Made by a program: the position numbers and the translations under genes
Assembly: GCA_029979565.1 (NCBI GenBank)
Contig: JAPOHG010000014.1
Coordinates: 1-43,540, forward strand
DNA: 43,540 bases
Direction of reading: 5' to 3'
Origin: a bacterium
GTDB lineage: Bacteria > Bacteroidota > Bacteroidia > Flavobacteriales_D > Sanyastnellaceae
The notes under the pieces: generated by a model
Seen by the model: only the letters and a program-made list of their open reading frames with translations
The model's database searches: none
Told to the model about the DNA's origin: nothing
Shown: positions 23,589 through 31,275 of the stretch, piece by piece
How positions within the stretch are numbered: the stretch's first letter is position 1
How the letters are laid out: each line of letters starts with the position of its first letter

Positions 23589-24573
23589 ACCTTGTCGCAT
23601 CGCAGGAAGCGGCGCGCATGTCCCATCTGCAGTCGATTCCGCAACCATCGAAACCGAGCACGGACTGCCTGCAGGGTGGTCATTGAAACACAGCGGGGTT
23701 CAAACGCGTCATTGGATTGAATCCGAGACCGTTGCTGATTTGGGCAGCCGCGCAGCGCAGAACGCACTGGAAGACGCGGGCGTTGCGTTGGAGGACATCG
23801 ATGTGCTGATCACCGCGGGCGGTACCAGTGACCAACACATCCCGAGCCAAGCGGCATTGACCTTATCGCGCATTGAGGGCGGCGACCGAGCCAGGTGTCA
23901 AGCCTTTCACGTGGACACGACGTGTTTGAGCTTCATCACCGCCTTTCGGTTGGCGGCCGACATGCTCCAAGACCCGGAAGTCGAGCGCGTCCTCGTGGTG
24001 GCATCGGAAGTGGCGAGCGTCGGAATTGGTCCGGCCAATTGGGAAACGTTGACCCTGTTTGGCGACGGTGCAGCTGCCGTGGTGCTGGAGGCAAGCCCTT
24101 CGGGTGAAACCGGCGTGGTCAAGCACAGCCACCGGCTTTACACCGAAGGGGTGCGTGCCGCAGAGATTCCGGGCGGTTGCGTGGCCAACTGGGTGGAAGA
24201 CCACGCGTTTTCTCCAGAAATGCATCATTTCCAAATGGACGGCCGCGAGTTGCTGCGTCTCACCTTGAAGCACCTCCCGGAATTCATCGCTTCCTTCTTT
24301 GAGGGCACGGATACCCGCTGGAGTGATGTGGCGTGGACCGTGCCGCACCAAGCCTCCAAAACGGGACTCGGTGTCATTCCGAAGATTGCGAACGTTGCCC
24401 CCGACCGTGTGGTCAATATTCTCGAAACCAGAGGCAATTGCATCTCAGCCTCCATCCCCATGGCGCTGCATCATTTGATGGCCGACGACCGACTGCAATC
24501 CGGCGAATCGGTCTTGTTCATCGGCACCTCGGCTGGCTATTCGATCGGCGCCCTTCTGTATCAACATGGCTGA
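23572..24573 (+). CDS. FabH/OleA-like 3-oxoacyl-ACP synthase III
   Basis: 333 aa thiolase-fold ketosynthase. The catalytic triad is complete: C118 (VDTTCLSF), H259 (VPHQASK) and N289 (RGNCISAS), with the usual ending GTSAGYSIGALLY. It joins two acyl units by decarboxylative or non-decarboxylative Claisen condensation. Clustering with accessory enzymes rather than with fab genes argues for a specialised, not housekeeping, role. It is also like OleA in having an SDR and an adenylating enzyme nearby. The start lies inside the previous gene, and the ATG of the sulfotransferase lies in its last codons (8-bp overlap). Confidence 0.88.
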   Translation: MLNVHKPCRIAGSGAHVPSAVDSATIETEHGLPAGWSLKHSGVQTRHWIESETVADLGSRAAQNALEDAGVALEDIDVLITAGGTSDQHIPSQAALTLSRIEGGDRARCQAFHVDTTCLSFITAFRLAADMLQDPEVERVLVVASEVASVGIGPANWETLTLFGDGAAAVVLEASPSGETGVVKHSHRLYTEGVRAAEIPGGCVANWVEDHAFSPEMHHFQMDGRELLRLTLKHLPEFIASFFEGTDTRWSDVAWTVPHQASKTGLGVIPKIANVAPDRVVNILETRGNCISASIPMALHHLMADDRLQSGESVLFIGTSAGYSIGALLYQHG

Positions 24574-25681
24574 CCTCCTCTTCAAACTTTTTTCCATTGA
24601 CAAGCGCAGCATGCGTGCATGGCGCAGGTACCGCGTGCGCAAGGTGTGCCTGATGGTGCCCTTGTTCGTCACCATGACTGTGATTAATAACGTGGGGTTG
24701 GCGTTGGATTGGCTGCTGTATCCGTCTTTCAGAAAGCAGGCCATTCGCAGGCCCGTCTTCGTAGTCTCTCTGCCCCGCACCGGGACCACCAACCTCCTGC
24801 ACGCACTTACTGCACCGGGTATGCCCTTCACTTCCATGAAGCTGTGGGAAATTTTGCTCGCTCCGTCCATCGTCCAGAAGCGGATCATCCGCTGGTGCTG
24901 GCGCCGTGCGCCCCACCGCTTTCAATGCTGGATTCGGCGGGTCGACGAACGGTTGTTCGAGTCGCTCAATTCCGTGCACCACGCCAGCCTGTTTTTACCA
25001 GAAGAAGACGACCTCTTGCTCCTGTGGTCGTTTTCAACCGCATTTCTGGGGTTGTTTTACCCCGAAACCGAGGTCATGCGAGCGCATTTTCGGTTCGAAG
25101 AAGCGATTTCGGAGGAGCGAAAGGCGCGCATCATGAAACGGTACAGGCGCTTGGTTCAACGTCATCTGTATGCCATTGGAGCTGGAGAAAACGTCCGGTT
25201 CTTGAGTAAAAACCCCGCCATGGCCGCGAAGGTCGGCGCCATTGCGGCATATTTTCCCGGCGGAAAGGCTGTGGTCATCGAGCGCCCTCCGCACAACGTG
25301 CTGCCTTCCACGATGCTGCTTGTCGATACCCAAGTCACGCTCGCTACAGACGTCGCGATGTCGGAACGTGAAACCCAGGCCATCTTTGATGTGCTCGCGT
25401 ATTTCCGTCGGAACCTGCAGCTTCAATTGGCCGATCGACAGGTCATGCCGCATACCGTGCTGCGCTTCTCCGACTTGGTGCAAGTCCGGAAGGCCAGCAT
25501 CAACGCGCTCCTGCGTTGGCTCGAGAGCAATGCCGAGTATTCCCCCCAGGATCAAAAACGTGTCCACACGTCAAAAAAATCATATACCCCTCTGACCGAC
25601 GAGGAACTGGAATCAGTTCTGAAAGAACCCTGGCCCGTTTGGCCTCCCGAATCCCTGTTGACCGTGACTCCATCCAATTGA
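24566..25681 (+). CDS. PAPS-dependent sulfotransferase family protein
   Basis: 371 aa. The 5'-phosphosulfate loop SLPRTGTTNL is at residues 68-77, and a 3'-phosphate-type motif (FLSKNPAMAAKVGAI) follows near 213-227. This matches the sulfotransferase_3-like group. A basic N-terminal region with a hydrophobic segment (about 28-50) suggests membrane association, fitting a lipid substrate. Expected action: transfer of sulfate from PAPS to a hydroxyl group of the cluster's product or of an intermediate. The gene overlaps the ketosynthase by 8 bp and is followed 8 bp later by the second cupin gene. Confidence 0.85.
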   Translation: MADLLFKLFSIDKRSMRAWRRYRVRKVCLMVPLFVTMTVINNVGLALDWLLYPSFRKQAIRRPVFVVSLPRTGTTNLLHALTAPGMPFTSMKLWEILLAPSIVQKRIIRWCWRRAPHRFQCWIRRVDERLFESLNSVHHASLFLPEEDDLLLLWSFSTAFLGLFYPETEVMRAHFRFEEAISEERKARIMKRYRRLVQRHLYAIGAGENVRFLSKNPAMAAKVGAIAAYFPGGKAVVIERPPHNVLPSTMLLVDTQVTLATDVAMSERETQAIFDVLAYFRRNLQLQLADRQVMPHTVLRFSDLVQVRKASINALLRWLESNAEYSPQDQKRVHTSKKSYTPLTDEELESVLKEPWPVWPPESLLTVTPSN

Positions 25682-25689
25682 ATTTTATC

Positions 25690-26712
25690 ATGACCCACCG
25701 CATCCCCCGTTTCCATCGCTACCGCTACAACATGTTGTGGCTGATCGAGCACTTTTTCTATTCTAGTTGGGCCAACAAACGCCGGATGGCCCTCGGAGAA
25801 CGCATTGGTCAAGCCATCGGCGATGACGCCGGAGCCATCGGCGCAGGAGGCGACAACCATCAACCGGTCCCGGTCATCGACGGAAGCAACCCCGAGGAAT
25901 TTATTCGCTTATTTCGGAACGCCTCGCACCCCGTTGTGCTCAAAAACGTCGCGTCGAATTGGCCGCTGTTTGAAAAGTGGACTCCGGACTTTTTCGCCGA
26001 ACAATACCCGGATGATCCGGTCATTCTCTTCGATGCCGCGGTCGAAAACAGCAAATTGGCCTACACCGAAGGCAAGGAGACGAAGTCCACTTCCCTCAAG
26101 GCTTTCATCGCGGCGATGAAGGAAGGAAGCAAGGATTACGCACGGTTGCTCCCCCTGCTCGACCAACATCCCGAATTGCTGGACGACATGGACGTAGAGT
26201 GGCTTCACGCTGCAGCCAACAACGGACGAAAGAAGAGCATCAAGCACCAACTCTTCATCGGCGGTCCGCGGACGTCCACATCGATGCATTGTGCCATTGG
26301 ATCCAATCTGTTCATCCAAATACACGGCCGCAAGCAATGGTGGATCTACTCCAACAAGGAGGCATCACTACTGGAGCCCATCGTGGACCGTTCCGTCTTT
26401 TTCAGGAGCCATGCCAACAGCGAACAACCTGAGGGCATCTTCCGGAAAGCCCGAGGTTGGACCGTCGTGCTCGAGCCCGGTGATGTGCTGTACAACCCTC
26501 CGTTTTTTTGGCACCAGGTCCGCGGTTTGGACACCAACATCGGCGTCGGATTCCGGTGGTTTGCTTTGGAGTCCATCCTCAAAATCAGTCCGTCGTCCTT
26601 CCTCATGACCTTGACGGCAAGCAATCCTTCCGTGCGGCAAGCCAATAAGGTCAAGCACAACTTCGCCAAGGTCTATGCGGAGTTGTTGCAAAAACAGCAG
26701 GCCAAGACCTGA
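25690..26712 (+). CDS. JmjC/cupin_8-like protein with H-C-A iron motif (paralogue 2)
   Basis: 340 aa, clearly paralogous to the first gene of the operon: same N-terminal basic/aromatic region, TSMHCAIGSNLFIQIHGRK core and GDVLYNPPFFWHQV. The metal positions are H200-C-A202 and H275; Asn206 and Lys215 fit the 2-oxoglutarate contacts of FIH. As in paralogue 1, the acidic ligand of H-x-D is alanine, so the change predates the duplication or was selected twice. It may halogenate, oxidise in another way, or bind metal without catalysis. Last gene of the operon, stop 13 bp from the convergent DUF457 gene; no terminator seen. Confidence 0.83.
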   Translation: MTHRIPRFHRYRYNMLWLIEHFFYSSWANKRRMALGERIGQAIGDDAGAIGAGGDNHQPVPVIDGSNPEEFIRLFRNASHPVVLKNVASNWPLFEKWTPDFFAEQYPDDPVILFDAAVENSKLAYTEGKETKSTSLKAFIAAMKEGSKDYARLLPLLDQHPELLDDMDVEWLHAAANNGRKKSIKHQLFIGGPRTSTSMHCAIGSNLFIQIHGRKQWWIYSNKEASLLEPIVDRSVFFRSHANSEQPEGIFRKARGWTVVLEPGDVLYNPPFFWHQVRGLDTNIGVGFRWFALESILKISPSSFLMTLTASNPSVRQANKVKHNFAKVYAELLQKQQAKT

Positions 26713-26725
26713 GAAGGAGTTAAAG

Positions 26726-27946
26726 CTATTCGGCTGGGATTCCTTGGGCGCGTTCGATTAAGTCCATCATCATGTCCTCCGCCTTCGTGTCGGGCGGACC
26801 GCCTTTGGCCTGTTCGAAACCGTACGGCGCATTAGGTCCGTTGTCCTCAAGCTTGAACCGGAAGATGTAGTCGTCCGGGTGGGAGGCTTCGCCGGAAAAG
26901 GTGCCGAACCGGAGGTCGTTGAGCTGCAGCTGGCCGTCGTCACGGCGCACCGCGTTGAAGTAGCCCGCGCTGAACCACCGAAGCACGGCGAGGGTTTCGT
27001 CGGTGTCCAGGTTGTGCAGCAGTTCGTAGCCTTTGGGGATGGCGTGAAAACTTGGTGCCACCTCATCGTAAATGGAGTATTGAGCCAGGAAGAATTCGTC
27101 GCCGGAATCGGCCACAGCGTTCCAAAGGACGTTGTTGAAGATGGTCGGCGTGATGAACAAAGACGCGTGCTCGATGCGTTGGTCAGCTAGCGCCTGCTCC
27201 AGCGTGGATTCTACTCGGGCGTGATTGGCAACCGTCAATGCGAGGTACAGCGAACTGAGTGTGATTCCGGCGCCGTTCCACCAGCGGCGGCGGTTGTCCT
27301 CCGTAGCGAAGCGGGCAGCGACCAGCAGACACACCAGGAACGGGGCGGTGTACAGCGGATCCACCACCGATATGGTGTCCCAAGCCACCCGCACATTACT
27401 GAACGGCGCAAACACCTGCGTTCCGTAAGTCGTAAAGCAGTCGAGCAAAATGTGCGTGAGGAAGCCCCAGAAGAAGAGCTGAACCCAGCCTTTGAAATTG
27501 GTCGCTGGCCGTTCCCACGAACCGCTGAAGTATCGGCGCTGGCCGTGCCGCCAAAAAATCCATCCCGCCAGAGGAATGTACAGTACCACCGGCCAAAACC
27601 CACCTGGTGAGAAAATCTGGGTCAGGAAATTCACCACAAATCCGAGGACAACGACCGCAAACGCCTTGGCTGCCATGGCGATTTTCGCGTGGTGCGGACT
27701 GCTGTATAGCCTGTCGGTCGCCCATCCGAAAAACAAAGACCCAAGCACGGTGGCCGTGAGTGAATGGCTGATGCCGCGGTGAAAGGCCAAGTTGTCCAAT
27801 TCGCTCAAGAAGAACTGACCGAGAACATCCATGTCAGGCAAGGTGCCCGCCACTGCGCCCCAGACCATGGCGCGGTTGCCCAACTTCTTCCCCAACACCG
27901 CCTCACCGACGGCAGCCCCCAGCACGATTTGCGACAACGAATCCAT
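26726..27946 (-). CDS. Membrane-bound metal-dependent hydrolase (DUF457 / YdjM family)
   Basis: 406 aa. Starts MDSLSQIVLGAAVGEA with the YdjM-type sequence PDMDVLG and HRGISHS, the conserved Asp/His metal ligands, followed by about five membrane helices. Residues beyond about 250 form a soluble extension with many acidic and aromatic residues that is longer than in E. coli YdjM. Family members are inner-membrane proteins of uncertain substrate, sometimes linked to the SOS response. Its ATG at 27946 is chosen over a longer frame. Convergent with the biosynthetic operon. Confidence 0.82.
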   Translation of the reverse strand: MDSLSQIVLGAAVGEAVLGKKLGNRAMVWGAVAGTLPDMDVLGQFFLSELDNLAFHRGISHSLTATVLGSLFFGWATDRLYSSPHHAKIAMAAKAFAVVVLGFVVNFLTQIFSPGGFWPVVLYIPLAGWIFWRHGQRRYFSGSWERPATNFKGWVQLFFWGFLTHILLDCFTTYGTQVFAPFSNVRVAWDTISVVDPLYTAPFLVCLLVAARFATEDNRRRWWNGAGITLSSLYLALTVANHARVESTLEQALADQRIEHASLFITPTIFNNVLWNAVADSGDEFFLAQYSIYDEVAPSFHAIPKGYELLHNLDTDETLAVLRWFSAGYFNAVRRDDGQLQLNDLRFGTFSGEASHPDDYIFRFKLEDNGPNAPYGFEQAKGGPPDTKAEDMMMDLIERAQGIPAE

Positions 27947-27978
27947 GGGGCAAAGGTCGCGCTTTGAGTACTTCCTTC

Positions 27979-28149
27979 CTACCAGATGAAACCGATGAAG
28001 ACCACCGCAAACGCAGCCAGCGCAAAGTAGACCGCCCAATGCACGCAAAGCAGTGCGCGCAACCATTTCCGAATGGGGGGCTTGCCCTTCTTGACAGTGC
28101 AGCTATTGAGCACCGAAAGCGTCAAAAAAATGAGGCATACGGCTCTCAT
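27979..28149 (-). CDS. 56-aa lipoprotein with C-terminal membrane helix, coupled to the fatty acid hydroxylase
   Basis: Short gene. Translation begins MRAVCLIFLTLSVLNSC, a signal peptide ending in lipobox LNSC (Cys17), then a basic linker (VKKGKPPIRKWLR) and a hydrophobic helix ending GFIW. The ATG shares four bases (ATGA) with the stop of the upstream fatty acid hydroxylase gene, which is strong support for it being real despite its size. No known family. A tiny membrane subunit or scaffold of the hydroxylase is one guess; a free-standing lipoprotein is the other. Confidence 0.6.
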   Translation of the reverse strand: MRAVCLIFLTLSVLNSCTVKKGKPPIRKWLRALLCVHWAVYFALAAFAVVFIGFIW

Positions 28150-29051
28150 TGCTTAGGCATCTTGGTTGAATCCACGATGGGGTCATAATCGTTTGGCGTT
28201 CGCAGCGAATGCAACTCGCTCTTGGGGTCGCCCGAGCGGACGAAAGGAAAAAACAACTGAACATACCACGGCTCCTTCATTCGATTCCAAGCACCAAATC
28301 GCGTCGGGTACTGGCGGGTGATTTTGGCCGTACCGAACAACACATCCCAGAAAAACAGGAGGTTGCCGTAGTTACCATTGGGGTTGGACACACCATCTTC
28401 GATTGTTAAGCCATGGTGCGCATAATGCGTGGCCGGAGTTGAGATCGTACGTTCAACCACCCAAGCCAGTGGATGCAAAAACCGGTACCGATACAACACG
28501 CGGTCCCATTTGGTCTCGCTGTGTGCGAGGAGAATCACGATGAGCTTGACCACGAGGTAAGCTGCATAAACGTAACCCATCCCTAAAAAAACCAGCAACG
28601 CGGACAACCAAATTCCCGGCATCATGGCGTAATAAAGGACGGCATTGCGGTACGTGACCAAGACCCCCATCTCCTCCACGACATGGTGCGGACGATGCAG
28701 TTTCCACAACCATTTATACCGGTGAGACGCTCGATGCCACCAATACTGCGTCAGATCATCAGCGATCAAAAAGGCCACGACCTGCCACCACCAATTCCAG
28801 TGGGAGAAGGCATCGCTAAGACCAACAAGGAAATGTCCGGCAAGGAACAGGACGAGTGCAAGAATTCCGGGTTGAATCAAGGTAGGAAGCACCGCAAGGC
28901 TTACCAGTTCCATGGTCCAATCGTTGCGGGTTCGGCGATCGTCCCAGTACAAACCGCCAAGGGATTCCAGACCTCCGAGTACCAACAAAACGGCGAGCGG
29001 AATAACCTTCGAAAATTCCCCATCCACTGTGATATGCCAAGATTCAACCAT
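28146..29051 (-). CDS. Sterol desaturase / fatty acid hydroxylase family di-iron membrane protein
   Basis: 301 aa with about four to five membrane helices. The histidine motifs of the fatty acid hydroxylase superfamily are in place: WWHRASH (near 104), LHRPHH (near 118) and THYAHHG (near 208). Members hydroxylate or desaturate lipids such as fatty acids, sterols or sphingolipid-like bases. Bacteroidota members are often of unknown substrate. It is not in the biosynthetic operon (opposite strand, beyond the DUF457 gene), but a lipid substrate fits the surrounding theme. Forms a small operon with the 56-aa lipoprotein. Confidence 0.86.
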   Translation of the reverse strand: MVESWHITVDGEFSKVIPLAVLLVLGGLESLGGLYWDDRRTRNDWTMELVSLAVLPTLIQPGILALVLFLAGHFLVGLSDAFSHWNWWWQVVAFLIADDLTQYWWHRASHRYKWLWKLHRPHHVVEEMGVLVTYRNAVLYYAMMPGIWLSALLVFLGMGYVYAAYLVVKLIVILLAHSETKWDRVLYRYRFLHPLAWVVERTISTPATHYAHHGLTIEDGVSNPNGNYGNLLFFWDVLFGTAKITRQYPTRFGAWNRMKEPWYVQLFFPFVRSGDPKSELHSLRTPNDYDPIVDSTKMPKQ

Positions 29052-29138
29052 GGTATCGAATGAGAAAGGTAATGGACAACGATTGAAGCCCTCTGGTCAA
29101 ATTTGATTTTCAATATTTTCGACCTAATTTAACTGCAT

Positions 29139-29158
29139 GTTGTGAACCAAATCACAAC
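29139..29158. promoter_or_regulatory. Perfect 7-6-7 palindrome with CRP/FNR-like consensus before the M43 protease gene
   Basis: GTTGTGA, six bases, TCACAAC. The core TGTGA-N6-TCACA equals the textbook CRP-family site. It lies nine bases before the ATG at 29168 and about six bases after a weak -7 candidate (TAATTTAA at 29125-29132, with TTTG at 29102-29105), so a bound factor would probably repress. It could also be an RNA hairpin hiding the translation start. Confidence 0.55.
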
Positions 29159-29167
29159 CCTGAACGA

Positions 29168-30985
29168 ATGAAAAATTTTTACACCCTCATCGGTGCTGTT
29201 CTGCTCTGTGCAGCCCAGCTATCGGCTCAAACGCGCACTTGCCACACCATGGGCAACCTTGACAGGTTGCTTGAATTGCATCCGCAAATGCAAGAAAACA
29301 TGGACGCGATTGAGGACTTTACACGTGATTTTGAGAACACGCCCCAATTGCGAGGTGAATCCTTGGTGACCATTCCGGTGGTGGTAAATGTGGTGTACAA
29401 AACCGGCGCGCAAAACGTTTCTGATGCGCAAATCATGTCACAAATCCAGGTCTTAAATGACGATTTTCGCCGGCAGAACAGTGACGCCGACAACACCTGG
29501 TCGCAGGCATTCGACACCAACATCGAGTTCTGCTTAGCTAGCGTCGACCCCGATGGAAACCCCACCGATGGGATTCGCCGTCGGCAGACCAACAAGCCGT
29601 CGTTCTCGGCCAATGACGCGGTCAAAACAGCCAACCAAGGACTGGCGCCTTGGGATCCGAGTTCGTACATGAACATCTGGGTTTGCAACTTGGGCAGTGG
29701 ACTCTTGGGCTATGCACAGTTTCCTGGTGGCCCCGCCGCCACCGACGGCATCGTCATCGACTATGCCTATTTCGGAACCACGGGAACGGCCACGGCGCCA
29801 TTTGATTTGGGACGAACGGCAACGCACGAAGTCGGCCACTACTTAAACCTGCGCCACATCTGGGGAGATGGCCCTTGCAGCGCAGATGATTTCGTATCCG
29901 ACACACCGAATTCTGACAATCCAAACTACGGCTGTGCCCTCGGACACGTGAGTTGCGGAACCACGGACATGGTACAGAATTACATGGACTACTCCGACGA
30001 CGTATGCATGAACCTCTTCACCTCCGGACAATCCTTGCGCATGGATGCGCTCTTCGCACCCGGAGGAATCCGCGAAGGCCTGACAACAAGTGGAGGCTGC
30101 GGTGACGTGGTGGAACCCACATGTGACGACGGCGTCCAGAACGGCGACGAAACGGGTGTAGACTGCGGGGGAAGCAATTGCCCGGCCTGCCCACCGTCTT
30201 GCGATGATGGAATTCAAAACGGGGACGAAACCGGAGTGGACTGCGGAGGAAGTTGCGCACCCTGCGAGACCATCACCTGCGATGACGGCATCCAAAACGG
30301 CGACGAGACCGGAGTGGATTGCGGAGGCAGCAACTGCCCGGCATGTCCAGCCACGTGTGATGATGGTATCCAAAATGGAGAAGAAACCGGAGTGGATTGC
30401 GGCGGCCCCGACTGTGCACCGTGCAGCACGGGCGGCTCTTGTGAAGCGCCAACCGGTACTGTTGCGACGAACATCAAGCGAAAGCGAGCCAAGCTGAATT
30501 GGAATGCTGTGGACGGTGCCATTGATTATACCGTTCAATTCCGAGTCGCGGGTGCGTCCACGTGGGCATCAGAGGCAACAACCACAGAGACTACGATAAA
30601 TGCTACAGGCCTAACCAACAACACTACGTACGAATGGCAAGTGCGCGCGAACTGCTCAGGAAGTTCTAGCGAATATGCTCCCATTTGCAGCTTCACTGCC
30701 GGTGATTCGAACTCCAGTTCTTGCTCAGGTGGACGAATGGTCACGGCATCTGTACAAGCCTTCCCGAACCCGACGACGGGCGAGTTGAATGTCCAGTTCC
30801 AAATGGAGCCTGGCAATGGTTACCGCGTTATCCTGCTCGACGGCATGGGCCGCGCAGTGAGCGAATGGTTCACCGGTGATCAAGTAACACTGAATGTCGA
30901 CATCAGCGATGTGGCACCGGGATTGTACTTCATCCAAGTCACCAACGGTTTGGATCAGGAGATCATCCGAATCGTCAAGGATTAA
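29168..30985 (+). CDS. Secreted M43-family (pappalysin-type) metalloprotease with T9SS sorting domain
   Basis: 605 aa. A signal peptide (about 21 aa) and propeptide-like segment precede the catalytic domain. Zinc motif HEVGHYLNLRH (H220, E221, H224, H230) and Met-turn M273 (QNYMDYSD) define the metzincin/M43 family. Residues 319-420 hold four near-identical cysteine-rich repeats. A fibronectin-III-like domain (about 425-512) and a type-A T9SS sorting domain (about 529-605, containing AFPNPTTGEL) follow. The protein is therefore exported through T9SS and lipid-anchored or released at the surface. It works on extracellular protein; the true substrate is unknown. A terminator follows. Confidence 0.92.
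   Translation: MKNFYTLIGAVLLCAAQLSAQTRTCHTMGNLDRLLELHPQMQENMDAIEDFTRDFENTPQLRGESLVTIPVVVNVVYKTGAQNVSDAQIMSQIQVLNDDFRRQNSDADNTWSQAFDTNIEFCLASVDPDGNPTDGIRRRQTNKPSFSANDAVKTANQGLAPWDPSSYMNIWVCNLGSGLLGYAQFPGGPAATDGIVIDYAYFGTTGTATAPFDLGRTATHEVGHYLNLRHIWGDGPCSADDFVSDTPNSDNPNYGCALGHVSCGTTDMVQNYMDYSDDVCMNLFTSGQSLRMDALFAPGGIREGLTTSGGCGDVVEPTCDDGVQNGDETGVDCGGSNCPACPPSCDDGIQNGDETGVDCGGSCAPCETITCDDGIQNGDETGVDCGGSNCPACPATCDDGIQNGEETGVDCGGPDCAPCSTGGSCEAPTGTVATNIKRKRAKLNWNAVDGAIDYTVQFRVAGASTWASEATTTETTINATGLTNNTTYEWQVRANCSGSSSEYAPICSFTAGDSNSSSCSGGRMVTASVQAFPNPTTGELNVQFQMEPGNGYRVILLDGMGRAVSEWFTGDQVTLNVDISDVAPGLYFIQVTNGLDQEIIRIVKD
30122..30427 (+). repeat. Four tandem repeats in the M43 protease gene (C-DDG-QNG-ET-VDCGG units)
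   Basis: Four copies of 25-26 codons, each with C-D-D-G, Q-N-G-(D/E)-E-T-G-V-D-C-G-G and a closing C-x-x-C pair. They form a spaced cysteine-rich, acidic linker of probably Ca-binding or rigid-spacer type. DNA identity is high but not perfect, so the copies are not extremely recent. Confidence 0.9.
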
Positions 30986-31004
30986 TCGCTCAATCGATTT
31001 CAAT

Positions 31005-31037
31005 AAAACACCTGCGCCTTCCGGTGCAGGTGTTTTT
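31005..31037 (+). terminator. Intrinsic terminator after the M43 protease gene
   Basis: An 11-bp perfect stem, AAAACACCTGC (31005-31015) and GCAGGTGTTTT (31026-31036), with a 10-base loop and T-run. Also looks able to work in reverse. Confidence 0.88.
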
Positions 31038-31067
31038 GCATATGCCCTTGCTACTCTTCACTGATTC

Positions 31068-31238
31068 ATGCGCTCCCTGGTCAAGCAATACGAATTCTGG
31101 ATCCTGATGGCCTTGGCCGGTGGATGTTACCTGCTGCATTGGGATTCTGTGGGATTGGCACTCTTTCTCATCGCCAGTGTGTCCTTGAGCATGAAATGGT
31201 ACATGCAAGCCAAAAACGACGGAGATTCAACGAATTGA
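31068..31238 (+). CDS. 56-aa small membrane protein
   Basis: Translation runs MRSLVKQYEFWILMALAG..., with two hydrophobic stretches (about 10-24 and 27-43) and a polar tail KNDGDSTN. Its length and codon use fit a real gene, and it starts 31 bp after a terminator and ends 37 bp before the SGNH lipoprotein gene. No known family. It may be cotranscribed with the SGNH gene. Confidence 0.55.
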   Translation: MRSLVKQYEFWILMALAGGCYLLHWDSVGLALFLIASVSLSMKWYMQAKNDGDSTN

Positions 31239-31275
31239 AGTTTCAAACGTCAAACCCTTTGAAGACTCAAAAATC

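Noticed and set aside
30122-30427. Regular repeats considered as a CRISPR or satellite
   Set aside because: The repeats are in-frame coding units of a secreted protease with no unique spacers.
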